Shown piece after piece: positions 11,539-21,805 of a DNA stretch of 64,000 nucleotides. Both the position numbers and the translations under genes were made by a program. Within the stretch, counting starts at the first letter, position 1; each line of letters begins with the position of its first letter. The notes under the pieces were generated by a model. The model was not told the origin of the DNA and did no database searches. It worked only from the letters and a program-made list of their open reading frames with translations. The stretch is from Phlyctochytrium arcticum (lineage: Eukaryota > Chytridiomycota > Chytridiomycetes > Chytridiales > Chytridiaceae), in contig JAHLKI010000002.1 of assembly GCA_025602905.1 (NCBI GenBank), forward strand, positions 744,001 through 808,000, given 5' to 3'.

Positions 11539-14437
11539 CAAGCCAAAGCAATACCGAAAATGTTATCTACTTATCCCTTTCAAAATTTCCTGCTTTGAGG
11601 GTTGCCAATGTTATTGATTGAATTGATTGAAAGCCTACTAATCTGCAGCTCTCGATTTTCATTATTCAACCTTCCATTTATGAGCCAAACTATATAATAT
11701 GACCCCCCTCGTCTTTCGACCTAAAACCGATCCTCTTGCTCAAAAGCACCCGAAGTATCTGCGACATAATAACATATCTTGCATGCAATGACGCCCGCAT
11801 CACTTCCATCTTGGCCAGGCATCCATCCAACCTGAATATCATTGTAATTTGGATGGTTTCGACAGTGCCTCCCTACTAAGATCCGAATCCCAAAGGGTAT
11901 ATTTCACTGTCTACTTTGCTCTAGGCTGACATCCTTTCGGTAGAAAGGACAACGTGATGATATAAAGGGAAAATAAAATGCACCAAAGAAACGAAGTGTA
12001 ATATACAGAAGCTAAGATCGCGAAAGTGAAAGCTACATAAATGAAGAGGTACAAGAGGATAGCAACGGCAGAAAGGGAATCGGAAATGATACATGTATAG
12101 TTTAGTAAATCAGGCAGTAGCAACGAGAAGGGCGAATGCATAGATAACTAATATGTATGGTAATATCAAAGGCATGATTTCAAAGAAGTAGACGTCGAGA
12201 TATGTTGCAGATTCTCCATGGAAATCTGGAACGATTTGAAAAAGTTAAGATAGGAAGAATACCCTAATTCGAGGAATAAAGCTCTGCTCACCTGAAAACC
12301 GGGAACCAACGCAGCCTCTAGTGGAATGTGAAGTTTATATCAACGGAAATGGCGGTTGGGGCCAATGTCTGTGAGCATTTGTCAGTCTCAAGCGTACTCG
12401 CGTGGTCGTCGCACCCGTACTTCTTGAAATTCCCGCAGATGTCCTCGCTTCCGGTAAATCTTGCCTAGTAATAACTAACAACAGAAGAAAAGCATCATTT
12501 AAGAATGGCGCAAAATCGAAATTTTCTCACCATATTGTGCCGCCAGAATTCCTCTATCAAGTCATCGGCTTGCTTAGTTTGATCGACTTTGGGCTGCGGC
12601 GAGCAGGTTTCGTTGGAAAATGTGATTTTTAGTGGACACAACGATTAATATTCATGATACCAAAATACCAAATTGGCGGAGATCAGGCGCTCCAAGTGAG
12701 GGGAGGGAAGCAGTTTCGAACGAACCCGTGTACTTGGCTTGAAAGTATAATCCTGGACACTCACTCCCACTGTCCTCGGTAAGGAATCAAAACACGTTAG
12801 TACATGACCAAAGCAGTGGCGGGCACTGCGGTTGGTTATCTTCTGGTAGTGAATAGCTACTACCGAGCCAGTTGCGGCTTTTGCCAGCTGAAGAACATGT
12901 GGTCTTAGTATGCCCAAATAGGTAGTGCAATCTACACCCTCTGTCTCCGATCCACAGATTGTGAGTCCCATCATGTCCCAACGTGGCAACAGACAAGGCT
13001 AGTCTCTATGCTCAAATGATGCAACCTACACCCTACTTTTCCGATCTCCGAATGCCGTTATGATTTGGCAGTTATTGCACCATCCTGCCCGTCTCAAGCA
13101 AACTGGCTTGTCGCGTGAGTAGATTGTGGAGGATGGATGGCCGACGCGTCGACGCGCTTTTATAGGAAACTCCCACGGTGGCATGGGATTTGGGTGCAAA
13201 ACATTTGGGCCGAGAAACGATTGCGCTGGCAGATTTCTTCATATTCCTGTATTTTTTAGCCCCCGCCCATCAATTCTTATGTTCAGGAAGTCCACTATTT
13301 TTGAGACTTGGTGGACCGAAGTTGAATACTGTACCATGAATTGATGATCCACGGCGCTGACTATGAGAGTGACAACGCTCCCAAGACAGCTATGCGATCG
13401 TCTGGATGCTAAATATGTTGGTGAGAAGGACGCCTGAGTATTCAGGACTCCCTTCGCGTGAGTTCGAGTTGAGATCTAATCGTCATCACACAATGCAGGA
13501 ACCTCGATCTTTTTTGCTTATTCCAAGAAACCCAAATGGTGCCGGGCGTCGCGGATGCCTTGGACATATATATATGCTTGCCATCACGTCGGAGTATGGT
13601 TCGGTTCTCAATTGTGTACTACTATGCCGCAAAGCACAAAGTTCTTACATGTTCGGGGGGGACTGCCTATGGAATTCAGAATGTAACATACTTGAATCTT
13701 GTATATTTATGTTTCATAAAGATCCCCCCCCCCACCAAAACCTCACTGTTACTTAGATGACATCTAATTCAGTTGTGCCAAGATCCATTGAGCAAACATG
13801 CTGGCCAGGGCCATGAACCTCTATAGTTGCAAAAGTTGACATCTGCATGCTTGGGTGTCATACACTCGTTGCCCCCTGCATCTATACCCAAACAGTTGCT
13901 CGGGATACGTTTGATTCGTGTATCACCTAATGGAAGTTCGCGATACCGTCATCAACGTAAATCACGGGCTAACTACTGTATGTATGATCTTGTCGCTCAT
14001 GTCTTGCTTTTGGGCATTATTGATCTCGATTATTTGCAGTTTTGGGAACAATATCTGTAGCTTGATTCAGAGGCTGATCTCTTTGGTTAAACCCTTTTGA
14101 TCGTAGCGCTTCTGTAGCAGCGTGCGGTAGAATTTGCATCTACTGTACTAGCCTAAATCATCCTGTGCAGTAGCATCTAACATCTTTTCCAGGTTCTCTC
14201 ATGGTACTTGTCTAATAATTTTGACTCTGGAGACTGATACGTATAATATCCCCAATAACTTTCTGGATCTAAAACCAACCATGGTGAAGTAACCTCCCGG
14301 TGCCTGTCCCGGTGCTTTCCTTTCAGTCCAGAGCAGTATGTTTTTGGTGGCCAAAACTCCGCTCCAGAACGCCTCCACTTCCTACTCAGGTTCGCCCCAT
14401 TCTTTTGAATCAAAAGAGCCTACCCAAACCCTCCAAA
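11539..14437. other. Gene-poor region with a possible WD40 relic
   Basis: No intact gene found. A minus-strand stretch at 12996-12787 reads like a worn WD40 blade (GHDGTHNLWIGDRGCRLHYLF then GHTKTT), with nothing recognisable on either side. 11.9-12.2 kb is A/T-rich. 13.1-14.1 kb has only short frames. A C-tract (9 bases) is at 13727-13735. Confidence 0.4.
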
Positions 14438-15347
14438 ATGGAAGCCAACAACACCCAAGTCCGCCCGATAATTCTCCCCAGCGCAAGACCGCCCCCAGAA
14501 ACACCCGCTGCCAATTCTCGCCCAACCGCGCCGGTGATGAACTCTGGTCAACGCATCATTTTGCCGAGCAGTCTCCTTGCTCCTTCGACCGCCACGCCTC
14601 TGGCCGATGCCATCATAGCACAGGCGGCATCCCGCCACGGTTCATGGGCTCCTGGACCGGTGCGTCAAGTTGAATTTGCGACGATGGAGAAGGGAGTCGA
14701 CGGCATACATATGTATGCACTCGCGGAAGGATTTGCTCTTGTCGAGAAGAGAAAGAACGAATGGGGCACCCCTTGCGTTGTTCGTCAAATCATCTACCAC
14801 TGTGCTCAAGGGGGGTTCGCCTCCTGCGCAGATGCCCATATCCAAGAGAATGAGAGAGAGCAAGAAAGTGGGTTGTTCCTACAAGCTAAGATTGAGTATG
14901 ACCAACGGAGTCTGGAAAATCGTGAAGTACGGAGGGTAGCACGACTGCCACCAGAATCACCCAAAGTGAACGACCATGGAACTTGCCAGCCTGCCCGCGG
15001 CGAGACGGGCTTCGCAGAAACTCGCGGATGGTATCATTATGACCAAGATCGTTGATATGTACGCGGATGCCCGTACACCTGGCGAAATTGTGCGATCGCT
15101 GGCCGATGAAAACCCCGACAGACCGATTCTGATTGTTGCGCGCGATGTGTCCAATATTGTCGCCCGATTGCGCAGAAAAGAGCTCGGGACAATGTCCATG
15201 ATGGAGGCACTACTACAAAAGATTAGAAACACCCAACTAGTATCAGATTTCACCCTCAACGCAGACCGCACAGTACGACAATTGTTCTGGTCCGCCGACG
15301 GAAATCCCAACGTTGGCAAGTACGCGGTGTCGCAGTGCAGTTTCTGA
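14438..15347 (+). pseudogene. FAR1/MULE transposase relic
   Basis: The reading starts at MEANNTQVRPIILPS and passes through a FAR1-like DNA-binding region, with at least two frame changes. One frame carries EKGVDGIHMYALAEGFALVE and IIYHCAQGG. A second (about 14840-14939) carries YKLRLSMTNGVWKIVKYGG, the characteristic W..V....HNH neighbourhood. A third (14976-15347) carries ASQKLADGIIMTKIVDMY and LVSDFTLNADRTVRQLFW, the start of a MULE DDE domain. The frame then ends abruptly inside the palindrome at 15328-15368, so the catalytic core is missing. Family knowledge: FAR1 and MULE transposases share this N-terminal layout. It belongs to the same superfamily as the intact element at 57.9-60.4 kb but is clearly a different lineage. 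Confidence 0.65.
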
Positions 15348-15368
15348 TTCAGAAACTGCACTGCGACA
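15328..15368. repeat. Perfect 41-nt palindrome (20-bp arms)
   Basis: TGTCGCAGTGCAGTTTCTGA is followed by a single T and its exact reverse complement. The palindrome interrupts the MULE-type frame and supplies its stop codon (TTC TGA). In RNA it would form a 20-bp stem with almost no loop, in DNA a cruciform. It looks like a foldback rearrangement scar rather than a regulatory site. Confidence 0.85.
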
Positions 15369-16469
15369 ATAGACAAAAAGATCTACTGGACCAATGGCTT
15401 CCTAATATGATGGTGGGATGAGTGCCTTCTTGACCCTAGTAACTACCATCAAAAAATGCAAACAGTCCTGGCCTTCCGCTAATCTGAAAATAGGGCTTAC
15501 TTGGTGTCATCAAGCCTGCAGCTGACACTTTCAAAATAGTGAACAGCTTCTCCTGACATTCTACTTCCAAGGGATGATCACGCTCACCCGTCCATATCGG
15601 AATTGGATATTTCACTCCCTGACCAAGAAACCATTGATTCCGGAATTGGCTTACTTGACCATCACAGCGAGACCTGCCCCTTTCCTCTAGGCTAATCAGT
15701 GCTATTTTTCTCCAGTTGGTATTCCTGATTGTATAAAATCTAGCAAGAATTGCTTTTCAAATGGCGTCGGCGTTTGACAGGCAGTTCACAGTCCCCTATT
15801 GGACTGTACGGTATTTCTGTGAAGCATCGCATGACTCGGCCTAGGCTCGTCTTTCATTCCAGAGCAGTACCTCCCCCCGCCAGCGGCAGGGGACCAATTG
15901 CTTTCGGAGTCTCCATACATTCGGGAGTTACTACGTAGCGTATAGCTGACTCTACTCTGGACTTTACTTCTCATTGTTCTCTGGAAGTATTTTCCCTACC
16001 CTTCATCCCCCTTTGGCAACTCGTCTATGTATCCTGTGTGACTTCTTGTACATGTGTATGGTTGGTCTTCAGAATATTGATTCAGACAGGGATGTTCCCA
16101 TGGTCGTTTTGGGATTAATAGTCTGATAAAGCGGTAACATCGTTTATAGCCTTTATCCAGGCCAATGGGAACAGAAAGCCCGCGGGGATTGAGCCGCAGG
16201 ACTGTATGATTAAAAGGAGAGGCCCGCCGTCTCCCCCGGAGAATTCAGGTCTCAATCGCCGGACTTTGCCCGCCTACAAAGTCGTTCGCCTTCGCTCATA
16301 CATTTTTGTTTCCCCACCCACCATCCACTACTCTGTAGCGCATTGTTCATACGTTTTTTTTATGGTTAGCCTGGCGCGTTGTGCGTTACGAAACAGAGTT
16401 TGATTGAAAGGGCACCACTAGTAGAAGGGGGTGTCACTTGCTTGCTATTACTTCGGGGCTGATGGGAGC
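15369..16469. other. No gene seen
   Basis: Only short frames without family signatures. The palindrome lies at its left edge and the foldback cluster at its right edge. Confidence 0.45.
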
Positions 16470-16547
16470 GAAATAGCCCGCGCAGCAGCGGCAAACCCAT
16501 GCAAAAGTGCTGCGCGGGCTATTTCAAAAATAATAGCCCGCGCAGCA
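16470..16547. repeat. Three copies of an 16-18 nt GC-rich motif, one inverted
   Basis: GAAATAGCCCGCGCAGCA at 16470-16487 is followed by its exact reverse complement at 16508-16525. A third copy in the first orientation (AATAGCCCGCGCAGCA) lies at 16532-16547. The first two can form an 18-bp hairpin. A related AATAGCCC..GGGCTATT hairpin follows near 16940-16970, so the motif family spans about 500 bp. Confidence 0.8.
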
Positions 16548-16765
16548 TTATTCACAGGCGAGAGCTGGCAGATCTGCAGAATCTGTGGGAGATGAGTCCT
16601 CCCAAACTGACCATCCGACTGCCTGCCAGGCCTCAAAACGCTGCCAAACCTCCTCAGACAGATCCTGAACCCTTGCAGGAATTTCCGGAAAGTGATCCTG
16701 AGGATGATTGGGATCCTACAATATCAATATAATGTGATTTCTCTGACTCAGGCTCGCCCTTTTCC

Positions 16766-16848
16766 TGCAACGAGCGCCACCGTTCAGATTGGCGAGTCAC
16801 TCTGCCCTTCGGGCAGAGCCGCAAATCTGAACGGTCTCGCTCGTTGCA
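16766..16848. repeat. Nested inverted repeats forming one long hairpin
   Basis: Three arm pairs share one centre: TGCAACGAGCG/CGCTCGTTGCA (16766-16776 with 16838-16848), CGTTCAGATT/AATCTGAACG (16781-16790 with 16824-16833) and CTCTGCCC/GGGCAGAG (16800-16807 with 16811-16818) around a TTC loop. Interior loops are asymmetric. It could be a foldback element end, a MITE or an expressed structured RNA. Sequence alone does not decide. Confidence 0.8.
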
Positions 16849-17108
16849 CTCGTCGGGCTCAAATCCGACCGGTCATTTTGAAATGCTGGATTGTAGCGGT
16901 AGCCCCTCAGTAATAGTCCTCCACATGGAGTATTAGTAAGTAATAGCCCTTCGTACTTTTCGGGCTATTTCTAGTACTTGTTTGCGAAGCGCGCCTGGAG
17001 CAGTGGAACGCGCGCGCGGGCCGAATGGCGAATGCATTGGAAGCATCCGGGGAAGCATCGGTTGTCGAAAGGCCTTGTCAGCTCTTGCAAACTCTGTTGC
17101 AACTAGCA

Positions 17109-17287
17109 TGGCAAATCCACGTCGCAGAGAGATTCGAGTACGCCCGCCTACCAGGTTTCACTTCAGCTTGGAGGAAAAGCTCAAGATCATCCAATTATTC
17201 TGTGAGGGGCGTTCCAAGAAAAGTATAGCACGCGAATATCATTTTATGTTGGAACAGGCATTATTCATAAAGGAAGGTTTCTTCTAA
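17109..17287 (+). pseudogene. Truncated helix-turn-helix transposase N-terminus
   Basis: A 59-residue frame begins MANPRRREIRVRPP and contains FSLEEKLKIIQLFCEGRSKK then SIAREY, a typical CENP-B/pogo-type helix-turn-helix as found at the N-terminus of DDE transposases. It stops soon afterwards without any catalytic domain. It sits immediately after the foldback repeats, so both probably derive from transposon debris. No target duplication was found. Confidence 0.5.
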
Positions 17288-17739
17288 CAAGAGTACTACC
17301 ATCGTTCAGAAAGCAATTGGCACGAGCCTCCTATCATAATACCTTGAGCAGAAAATTCGGTCCCCTGCCAAGTCCCCCTACTGTCCTTGATACACAAGCC
17401 AACTTATCCAACCCAGAGCACCTGACATCACGCTCCACCACGATGACACACCCAAGTATGTCCACATTTACCTCGTCCCGGATCGCTTCATGGGATCCAT
17501 AGGTTACAGCATGGTAGAATGTCACCGTGTGTGTCAAACTGAATGAGACGAAAGTCTTCCAACAACCCACAAGAAACGGTCTGCAGAATCAACGTCAGAA
17601 GGAACTTAAGTACAGTTTTTTAAGCTTTTGCGCTTGATCACTTTCGTGGGAGAGGTAGCACAGGGGTAGACCTCGCGCAACGTAGCGAGGAGTGTTCCCT
17701 TGTTTGGTGTAACGGGAAGCGTCGGAATGTCTTGGAATA

Positions 17740-18245
17740 CATTCCTTAATCGCTGCTTTTGAAGCGACTCGTGATGCCGCAACAACAAGTTCTAATAGGA
17801 ACGACGAAAAGGTGAGTTACAATCCGTAAAAATTCCCCATGATTCACATATACCTTGAGCTCTTTGAAGCCATTGAGTGATCGGGGTAGGTTACTCGTAT
17901 TATCCAGACAGTTGACAATTGGGAGTCTGCCCAGTTGTAGAAACATACACAAAGGTCCTCGTATCTCAACTTTGTAAATGCTGAAGACTAAGCCGTCTGC
18001 GATCATAAGAGACGGTCCCTGGCTTAGCACGCTCATTTTTCTGCAACGAAATTGAAATGTTCATCCTTACCTGTCACTAGCGAGGGAGCAACCATTCCCC
18101 AATCGTACTTACTCATATCTGCTTTCAAAAACTGTCGTGCTCGTGGCAATCCTTCGGCGAGCTCCAATTCCCGTTTGCCATTGGAGGCATGAGGACACTT
18201 CAACTCTCCCACTAACTTATTGAGAACAGTTTCTCCTATTATTCA
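17740..18245 (-). pseudogene. Unidentified gene fragments
   Basis: The minus strand reads TVLNKLVGELKCPHASNGKR and then LPRARQFLKADMSKYDWGMV, ending APSLVTG with either a GTAAGG donor or readthrough to TGA. An overlapping frame starting at 18036 reads MIADGLVFSIYKVEI and LPRSLNGFKELKVY. Composition looks like real protein, but the two pieces do not join in phase by a clear intron. I recognise no family. A decayed gene or an unresolved multi-exon gene are both possible. Confidence 0.35.
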
Positions 18246-18567
18246 ACATCAATTTTTGCACTCGCCCCCACTATGTACCGAGATGTTGCAATTCTTAGTT
18301 ATCGGTGCATTGTATCGGCCTGAAAATGAAAACCAATCACAATAATACCCGCGTCGAATGCCACAGCCTTCTTTGCATAGCTCATCTCCACGAGCACAGC
18401 TGCGACTTTTATCTGGTCGACGACCCACAAGACCATGTCATTGACCCCGACATTGCTGGTGCAAAAGGGGGCCGGAGCAACGACAAGGAAAGGGGAAGCC
18501 GAAAAATCAGTGGCAAGAGGCTCGAATCCGCAGCCGCGGCGAGGACCTGGGCAGTGCTGAAGACACG

Positions 18568-18795
18568 TTGAACGAATGGGAGGAAGATTTGCAAGAGGAC
18601 TGGACGGCGCCAGAGTACGACATGGAGTTTGATCTCGAAGAAGAGCAGGGTGCTGTAGCAGAGGAGAGGTATATGGATGACTTGCTTGCTCTGTGCGATG
18701 CGATGGAGCTTGCCGACCGAGAAGATGATGCCGCTGGCCACGACGCGTCTGTTGCCCCCGAGATTGTTTCGCAGCCGCCCAAGAAACGACGCTGA
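18568..18795 (+). CDS. Acidic C-terminal ORF with nuclear-localisation-like tail
   Basis: The frame is very acidic (NEWEEDLQEDW, YDMEFDLEEEQG, MDDLLALCDAMELADRED) and ends PPKKRR before TGA, like the tail of a nuclear protein. It is open upstream past the ATG to about 18446 (in-frame TGA at 18440-18442), so it may be the last exon of a longer gene. A plausible earlier exon in another frame (HVIDPDIAGAK) ends at a GTGCAA donor, but no unique join was found. No family recognised. Confidence 0.38.
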   Translation: MNEWEEDLQEDWTAPEYDMEFDLEEEQGAVAEERYMDDLLALCDAMELADREDDAAGHDASVAPEIVSQPPKKRR

Positions 18796-19280
18796 AATTG
18801 CGGGAAGGTGCGGCATCCGTAACAAACATGTGTTGTCATGGCAACATCTTTTCTTATGCACATCTTTTGTTTACACATTTCTCGAATTCTTGTTTTCTGT
18901 TTTCTGTATTGTAATATGCATCATATAGTTCACCTTCATGCGTACGTACTGAAACAGATGGATTCTGACTCGCAATGTATATGTATGGAGGGAGTTGTTG
19001 AACAGTGAATAACCGAATAAACAAAACAAAGGTTGTTAGTTGTTACCGAGGAAAAGTTGTTAAGTTCCTCCAACAGAAGTAAACCAAAGTGTCGTCCAAG
19101 AAGAACTTGACCCGAAGCTGCGGTCTGAAGGTCGGATGGGTGCGAGCCGGACCCCCGGTCAAACATATAGCCATAAAAGGCAAGATTACGTCTCCCTTAG
19201 TTCTTGAGAGTGGGCAATCGACTGGGCAATCGAGGCTCTCTCAACAGTAATCTTCCGTACTGTTAAAAAGTCTATCAGCA
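18796..19280. other. Spacer containing the second dispersed-repeat copy
   Basis: No gene. Bases 19197-19240 are the reverse complement of 10563-10594 with an inserted 12-nt duplication. It ends just upstream of the OMS1 start and so may sit in its promoter. Confidence 0.5.
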
Positions 19281-20066
19281 ATGCCGCCACGTCTATCGCA
19301 ACGACAAGTTATCCTGCTAACTGGCGGCCTAGGTCTATACGGGGTAACGTCCTATCTCTCGTACCATGCCTACCGGATCCATATGGCTCCCCAACCACCA
19401 GCTTCAATATCAGATCCCAAGCACCAACCTCCCCACCCTGGCGTATTTGATGCACTAGCCCCTGAATATGACACAAGGATTGGATGGGATGAATGGCTAA
19501 TGCGGCTTGGAACACGGCGGAAACAGTTGGTGGAGCGAGCTAAGGGAGACGTGCTGGAGGTTTCGGCAGGAACTGGCAGGAATATCGAATACTACGGTCA
19601 AAACACAGCAATCAAGACGATTACTCTGAGTGATGTTTCAGAGCCGATGTTGCATAAAGCATGGGTGCGATATACTTCATATGCTAATGCCAAGCATCGT
19701 CTGCCAGAGGCATCATTCAAGATCATGGACGTCCAGAAACTACCGATTCCGGATCACAAATTCGATACAGTCATTGATACTTTTGGATTGTGCTCCTGCT
19801 CTGATCCAGTGAAGGCCTTAAATGAGATGGGGCGCACTTGCAAGCCTGACGGAAAGATCTTGCTATTGCAGCATGGGCGAGGATACCTCGCCTGGTTGAA
19901 TGATGCCCTAGACAAGACGGCAAATGACCACGCCGAAAAGTGGGGCTGCTGGTGGAATCGTGACATAGACTCGATGGTGGAGGCGGCGGGGCTGGAAATA
20001 GTAGAGTCCCGGAGATACCACTTTGGGACTACAGTGTGGATTGTAGCAAAACCGAAAAAAGACTGA
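19281..20066 (+). CDS. OMS1-like mitochondrial SAM-dependent methyltransferase
   Basis: A single exon of 261 residues. Residues ~9-28 (VILLTGGLGLYGVTSYLSYH) form one membrane-spanning helix behind a short basic N-terminus, consistent with inner-membrane anchoring. The Rossmann methyltransferase fold follows: motif I VLEVSAGTGRNIEYYG, then ITLSDVSEPML, FKIMDVQKLPIPDHKFD and TFGLCSCSDPVKALNEMGR. OMS1 of yeast is an inner-membrane protein of this kind; METTL7-type enzymes are the wider family. The substrate is not deducible. The start at 19281 is the first ATG of an uninterrupted frame. Its TGA ends 11 bp from the stop of the convergent UPF0415 gene. Confidence 0.82.
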   Translation: MPPRLSQRQVILLTGGLGLYGVTSYLSYHAYRIHMAPQPPASISDPKHQPPHPGVFDALAPEYDTRIGWDEWLMRLGTRRKQLVERAKGDVLEVSAGTGRNIEYYGQNTAIKTITLSDVSEPMLHKAWVRYTSYANAKHRLPEASFKIMDVQKLPIPDHKFDTVIDTFGLCSCSDPVKALNEMGRTCKPDGKILLLQHGRGYLAWLNDALDKTANDHAEKWGCWWNRDIDSMVEAAGLEIVESRRYHFGTTVWIVAKPKKD

Positions 20067-20077
20067 ATTACTACGGC

Positions 20078-21631
20078 TTAGATATTCTTATTTACCAATT
20101 CTTTTACACCTGTTTCAGCTCTATAAACGGCTACCCGTTGCTCTACTAATGAACGTGGCTCATGGATCCACAAACTCAGTCCGCCCAAACCTGCATCGGT
20201 CAAGGATCGATCAATCCACGCGTTCGCAGTAACAGTTGTGATGCGCTCACGGTCCCCGGTTCCAAAAACCGCAATGTGATGTTGCTTTAATCGCCCGGAG
20301 GGGGTCTTACTGGCCATGTTAAGAAATCGCTCAGATGGATTATCGGCTATCACCTCCACACGTAGAGACCCTATGGAGGAAAGGATAGAAGGTTGCTCCT
20401 CTGACGCGGTCAGGGCTGCAGCCGGAGGTTGTTTCCACCGGTCGTTCTGGTCCCAGGATGATACAAGCAATCTTTGGGCCCGCTTCAATTCTGTCGGACC
20501 ACCCAACAAATTTACAATATCCAGCATCTTCCGTGCTGCTGTCTCAGTTGTAACTACTCTTCTGCCCTCAAAAAGGTTTTGTAGAATGGGTAAGAGATTC
20601 TGCACTCTTTCCTGCGCAGCCTGCAATTGTAGCGGCGCAACATCCAAAGCCTCTAAGGGGATGGTGTCGGGTCGATGTGCAATGTCTGTTACGAGTGATA
20701 TTAAGGTCGTCACATCTAAATTCAGTGTATCGGTGATGTTGCAGTTAGCTCCATCATCTGTTATGACAGGCGGTATGCTTTTGTTGATTGCTGGCAGTTG
20801 GGTGGTGCTGTCAGAGCCGTCGGATCCTTCCCCAGTTCGCAGGTCTACTATCACGCCCATTGCTCTCAGTGTCTCTATAATGCGTGGGTCTACTTCTTCT
20901 AATCCCAAAAACGTCATTACTATCTCGGGAACACGGAAATGTACTTGATTTTGGGAAGCCGCCATCAAGAGATCTTGCGCTTGCTGGTAAATGGGTAGCT
21001 TTGGGGTAGCGAGGCTTCCCGTAAGTTTGTTCTCAAATCCATGGCCAGACAAATCCTCACTTTCAGAGTCACTACTCTCGTCATCTGCTAATTCCTGCTG
21101 GAATCCTTTCAAGGATGATGCTTTAACTTTGATCCACTGCCGACCGTTTTGGGCAACCACATCAACTCGGACGGCCTGTCGCGATGATAGACCCCCATGA
21201 TCGTCAACAGCGTAGTGGAAGGTTTGAAATACTTGAGTAACCTCTGGTTGAGTTTGCGCCAGTTGAAGTACTGCCGATAGGTATGGAATATTGGAGCAGG
21301 ATGTGTGAGAACCCCGGATTGTATCAGGATGAAGAACCAACTTTGGGGAACAGGCAAGAGTTTCAGCTCCAAACCTTTTGAAAAACAGGAGAATATGACC
21401 CACCTTCTCCAAGAACTTGGCCTCGGCCTTTACTAAAGATCTCAACTTGTGCAGGCCGTCGATCCTGGGTGTAGCTGGGTAGCTATTCTTTCGTTGCTGT
21501 TTGTTGACATTCTTTGGTGCAAAAGAATTGATAGCCTGATCAACAGTAGCTAGCAAAGACTGGGAACGATTCAGCAAGGCTGTTGCTTGCTCCAAGAGTT
21601 CTTCGCTTGGCACACCAATTTCAAGTTGCAT
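20078..21631 (-). CDS. UPF0415 / DUF1308 family protein (C7orf25-like)
   Basis: A single exon of 517 residues from ATG 21631 to TAA 20078. The N-terminal third is helical (LLEQATALLNRSQSLLATVD, KLRSLVKAEAKFLEKVGH). The middle carries the family signatures VRVDVVAQNGRQWIKVKASS and FRVPEIVMTFLGLEEVDPRI, and the C-terminal part contains VTANAWIDRSLTDAGLGGLS. DUF1308 proteins are widespread in eukaryotes. The C-terminal region is thought to be PIN-like, but function is not established. The assignment rests on these motifs and the length, which fits the family. It is convergent with OMS1 and its start faces the 3' end of PAN2 at about 175 bp. Confidence 0.75.
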   Translation of the reverse strand: MQLEIGVPSEELLEQATALLNRSQSLLATVDQAINSFAPKNVNKQQRKNSYPATPRIDGLHKLRSLVKAEAKFLEKVGHILLFFKRFGAETLACSPKLVLHPDTIRGSHTSCSNIPYLSAVLQLAQTQPEVTQVFQTFHYAVDDHGGLSSRQAVRVDVVAQNGRQWIKVKASSLKGFQQELADDESSDSESEDLSGHGFENKLTGSLATPKLPIYQQAQDLLMAASQNQVHFRVPEIVMTFLGLEEVDPRIIETLRAMGVIVDLRTGEGSDGSDSTTQLPAINKSIPPVITDDGANCNITDTLNLDVTTLISLVTDIAHRPDTIPLEALDVAPLQLQAAQERVQNLLPILQNLFEGRRVVTTETAARKMLDIVNLLGGPTELKRAQRLLVSSWDQNDRWKQPPAAALTASEEQPSILSSIGSLRVEVIADNPSERFLNMASKTPSGRLKQHHIAVFGTGDRERITTVTANAWIDRSLTDAGLGGLSLWIHEPRSLVEQRVAVYRAETGVKELVNKNI

Positions 21632-21805
21632 TCTGCGACAGCTTTGAATATCGTGGGAATTCCGCGTTTGTTTATGCTAGGTGTAAGATGAACAAATTAT
21701 TTTTACTTCTTACATTGGCACACTATGTACAGATTCTAAAAAACGTCGAGGTAAGACAACAGGACTTTGATGTTACTGATATCGATAACACGTAATTGGT
21801 GATCG

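Noticed and set aside
18299..18829. Minus-strand ORF of 176 residues
   Set aside because: Most of it is the complement of the acidic plus-strand ORF and is Pro/Ser/Arg-rich; only its C-terminal 50 residues look protein-like, not enough to call a gene.
20316..20948. Plus-strand ORF of 210 residues
   Set aside because: Shadow of the UPF0415 gene, which has family motifs and a full-length single exon.
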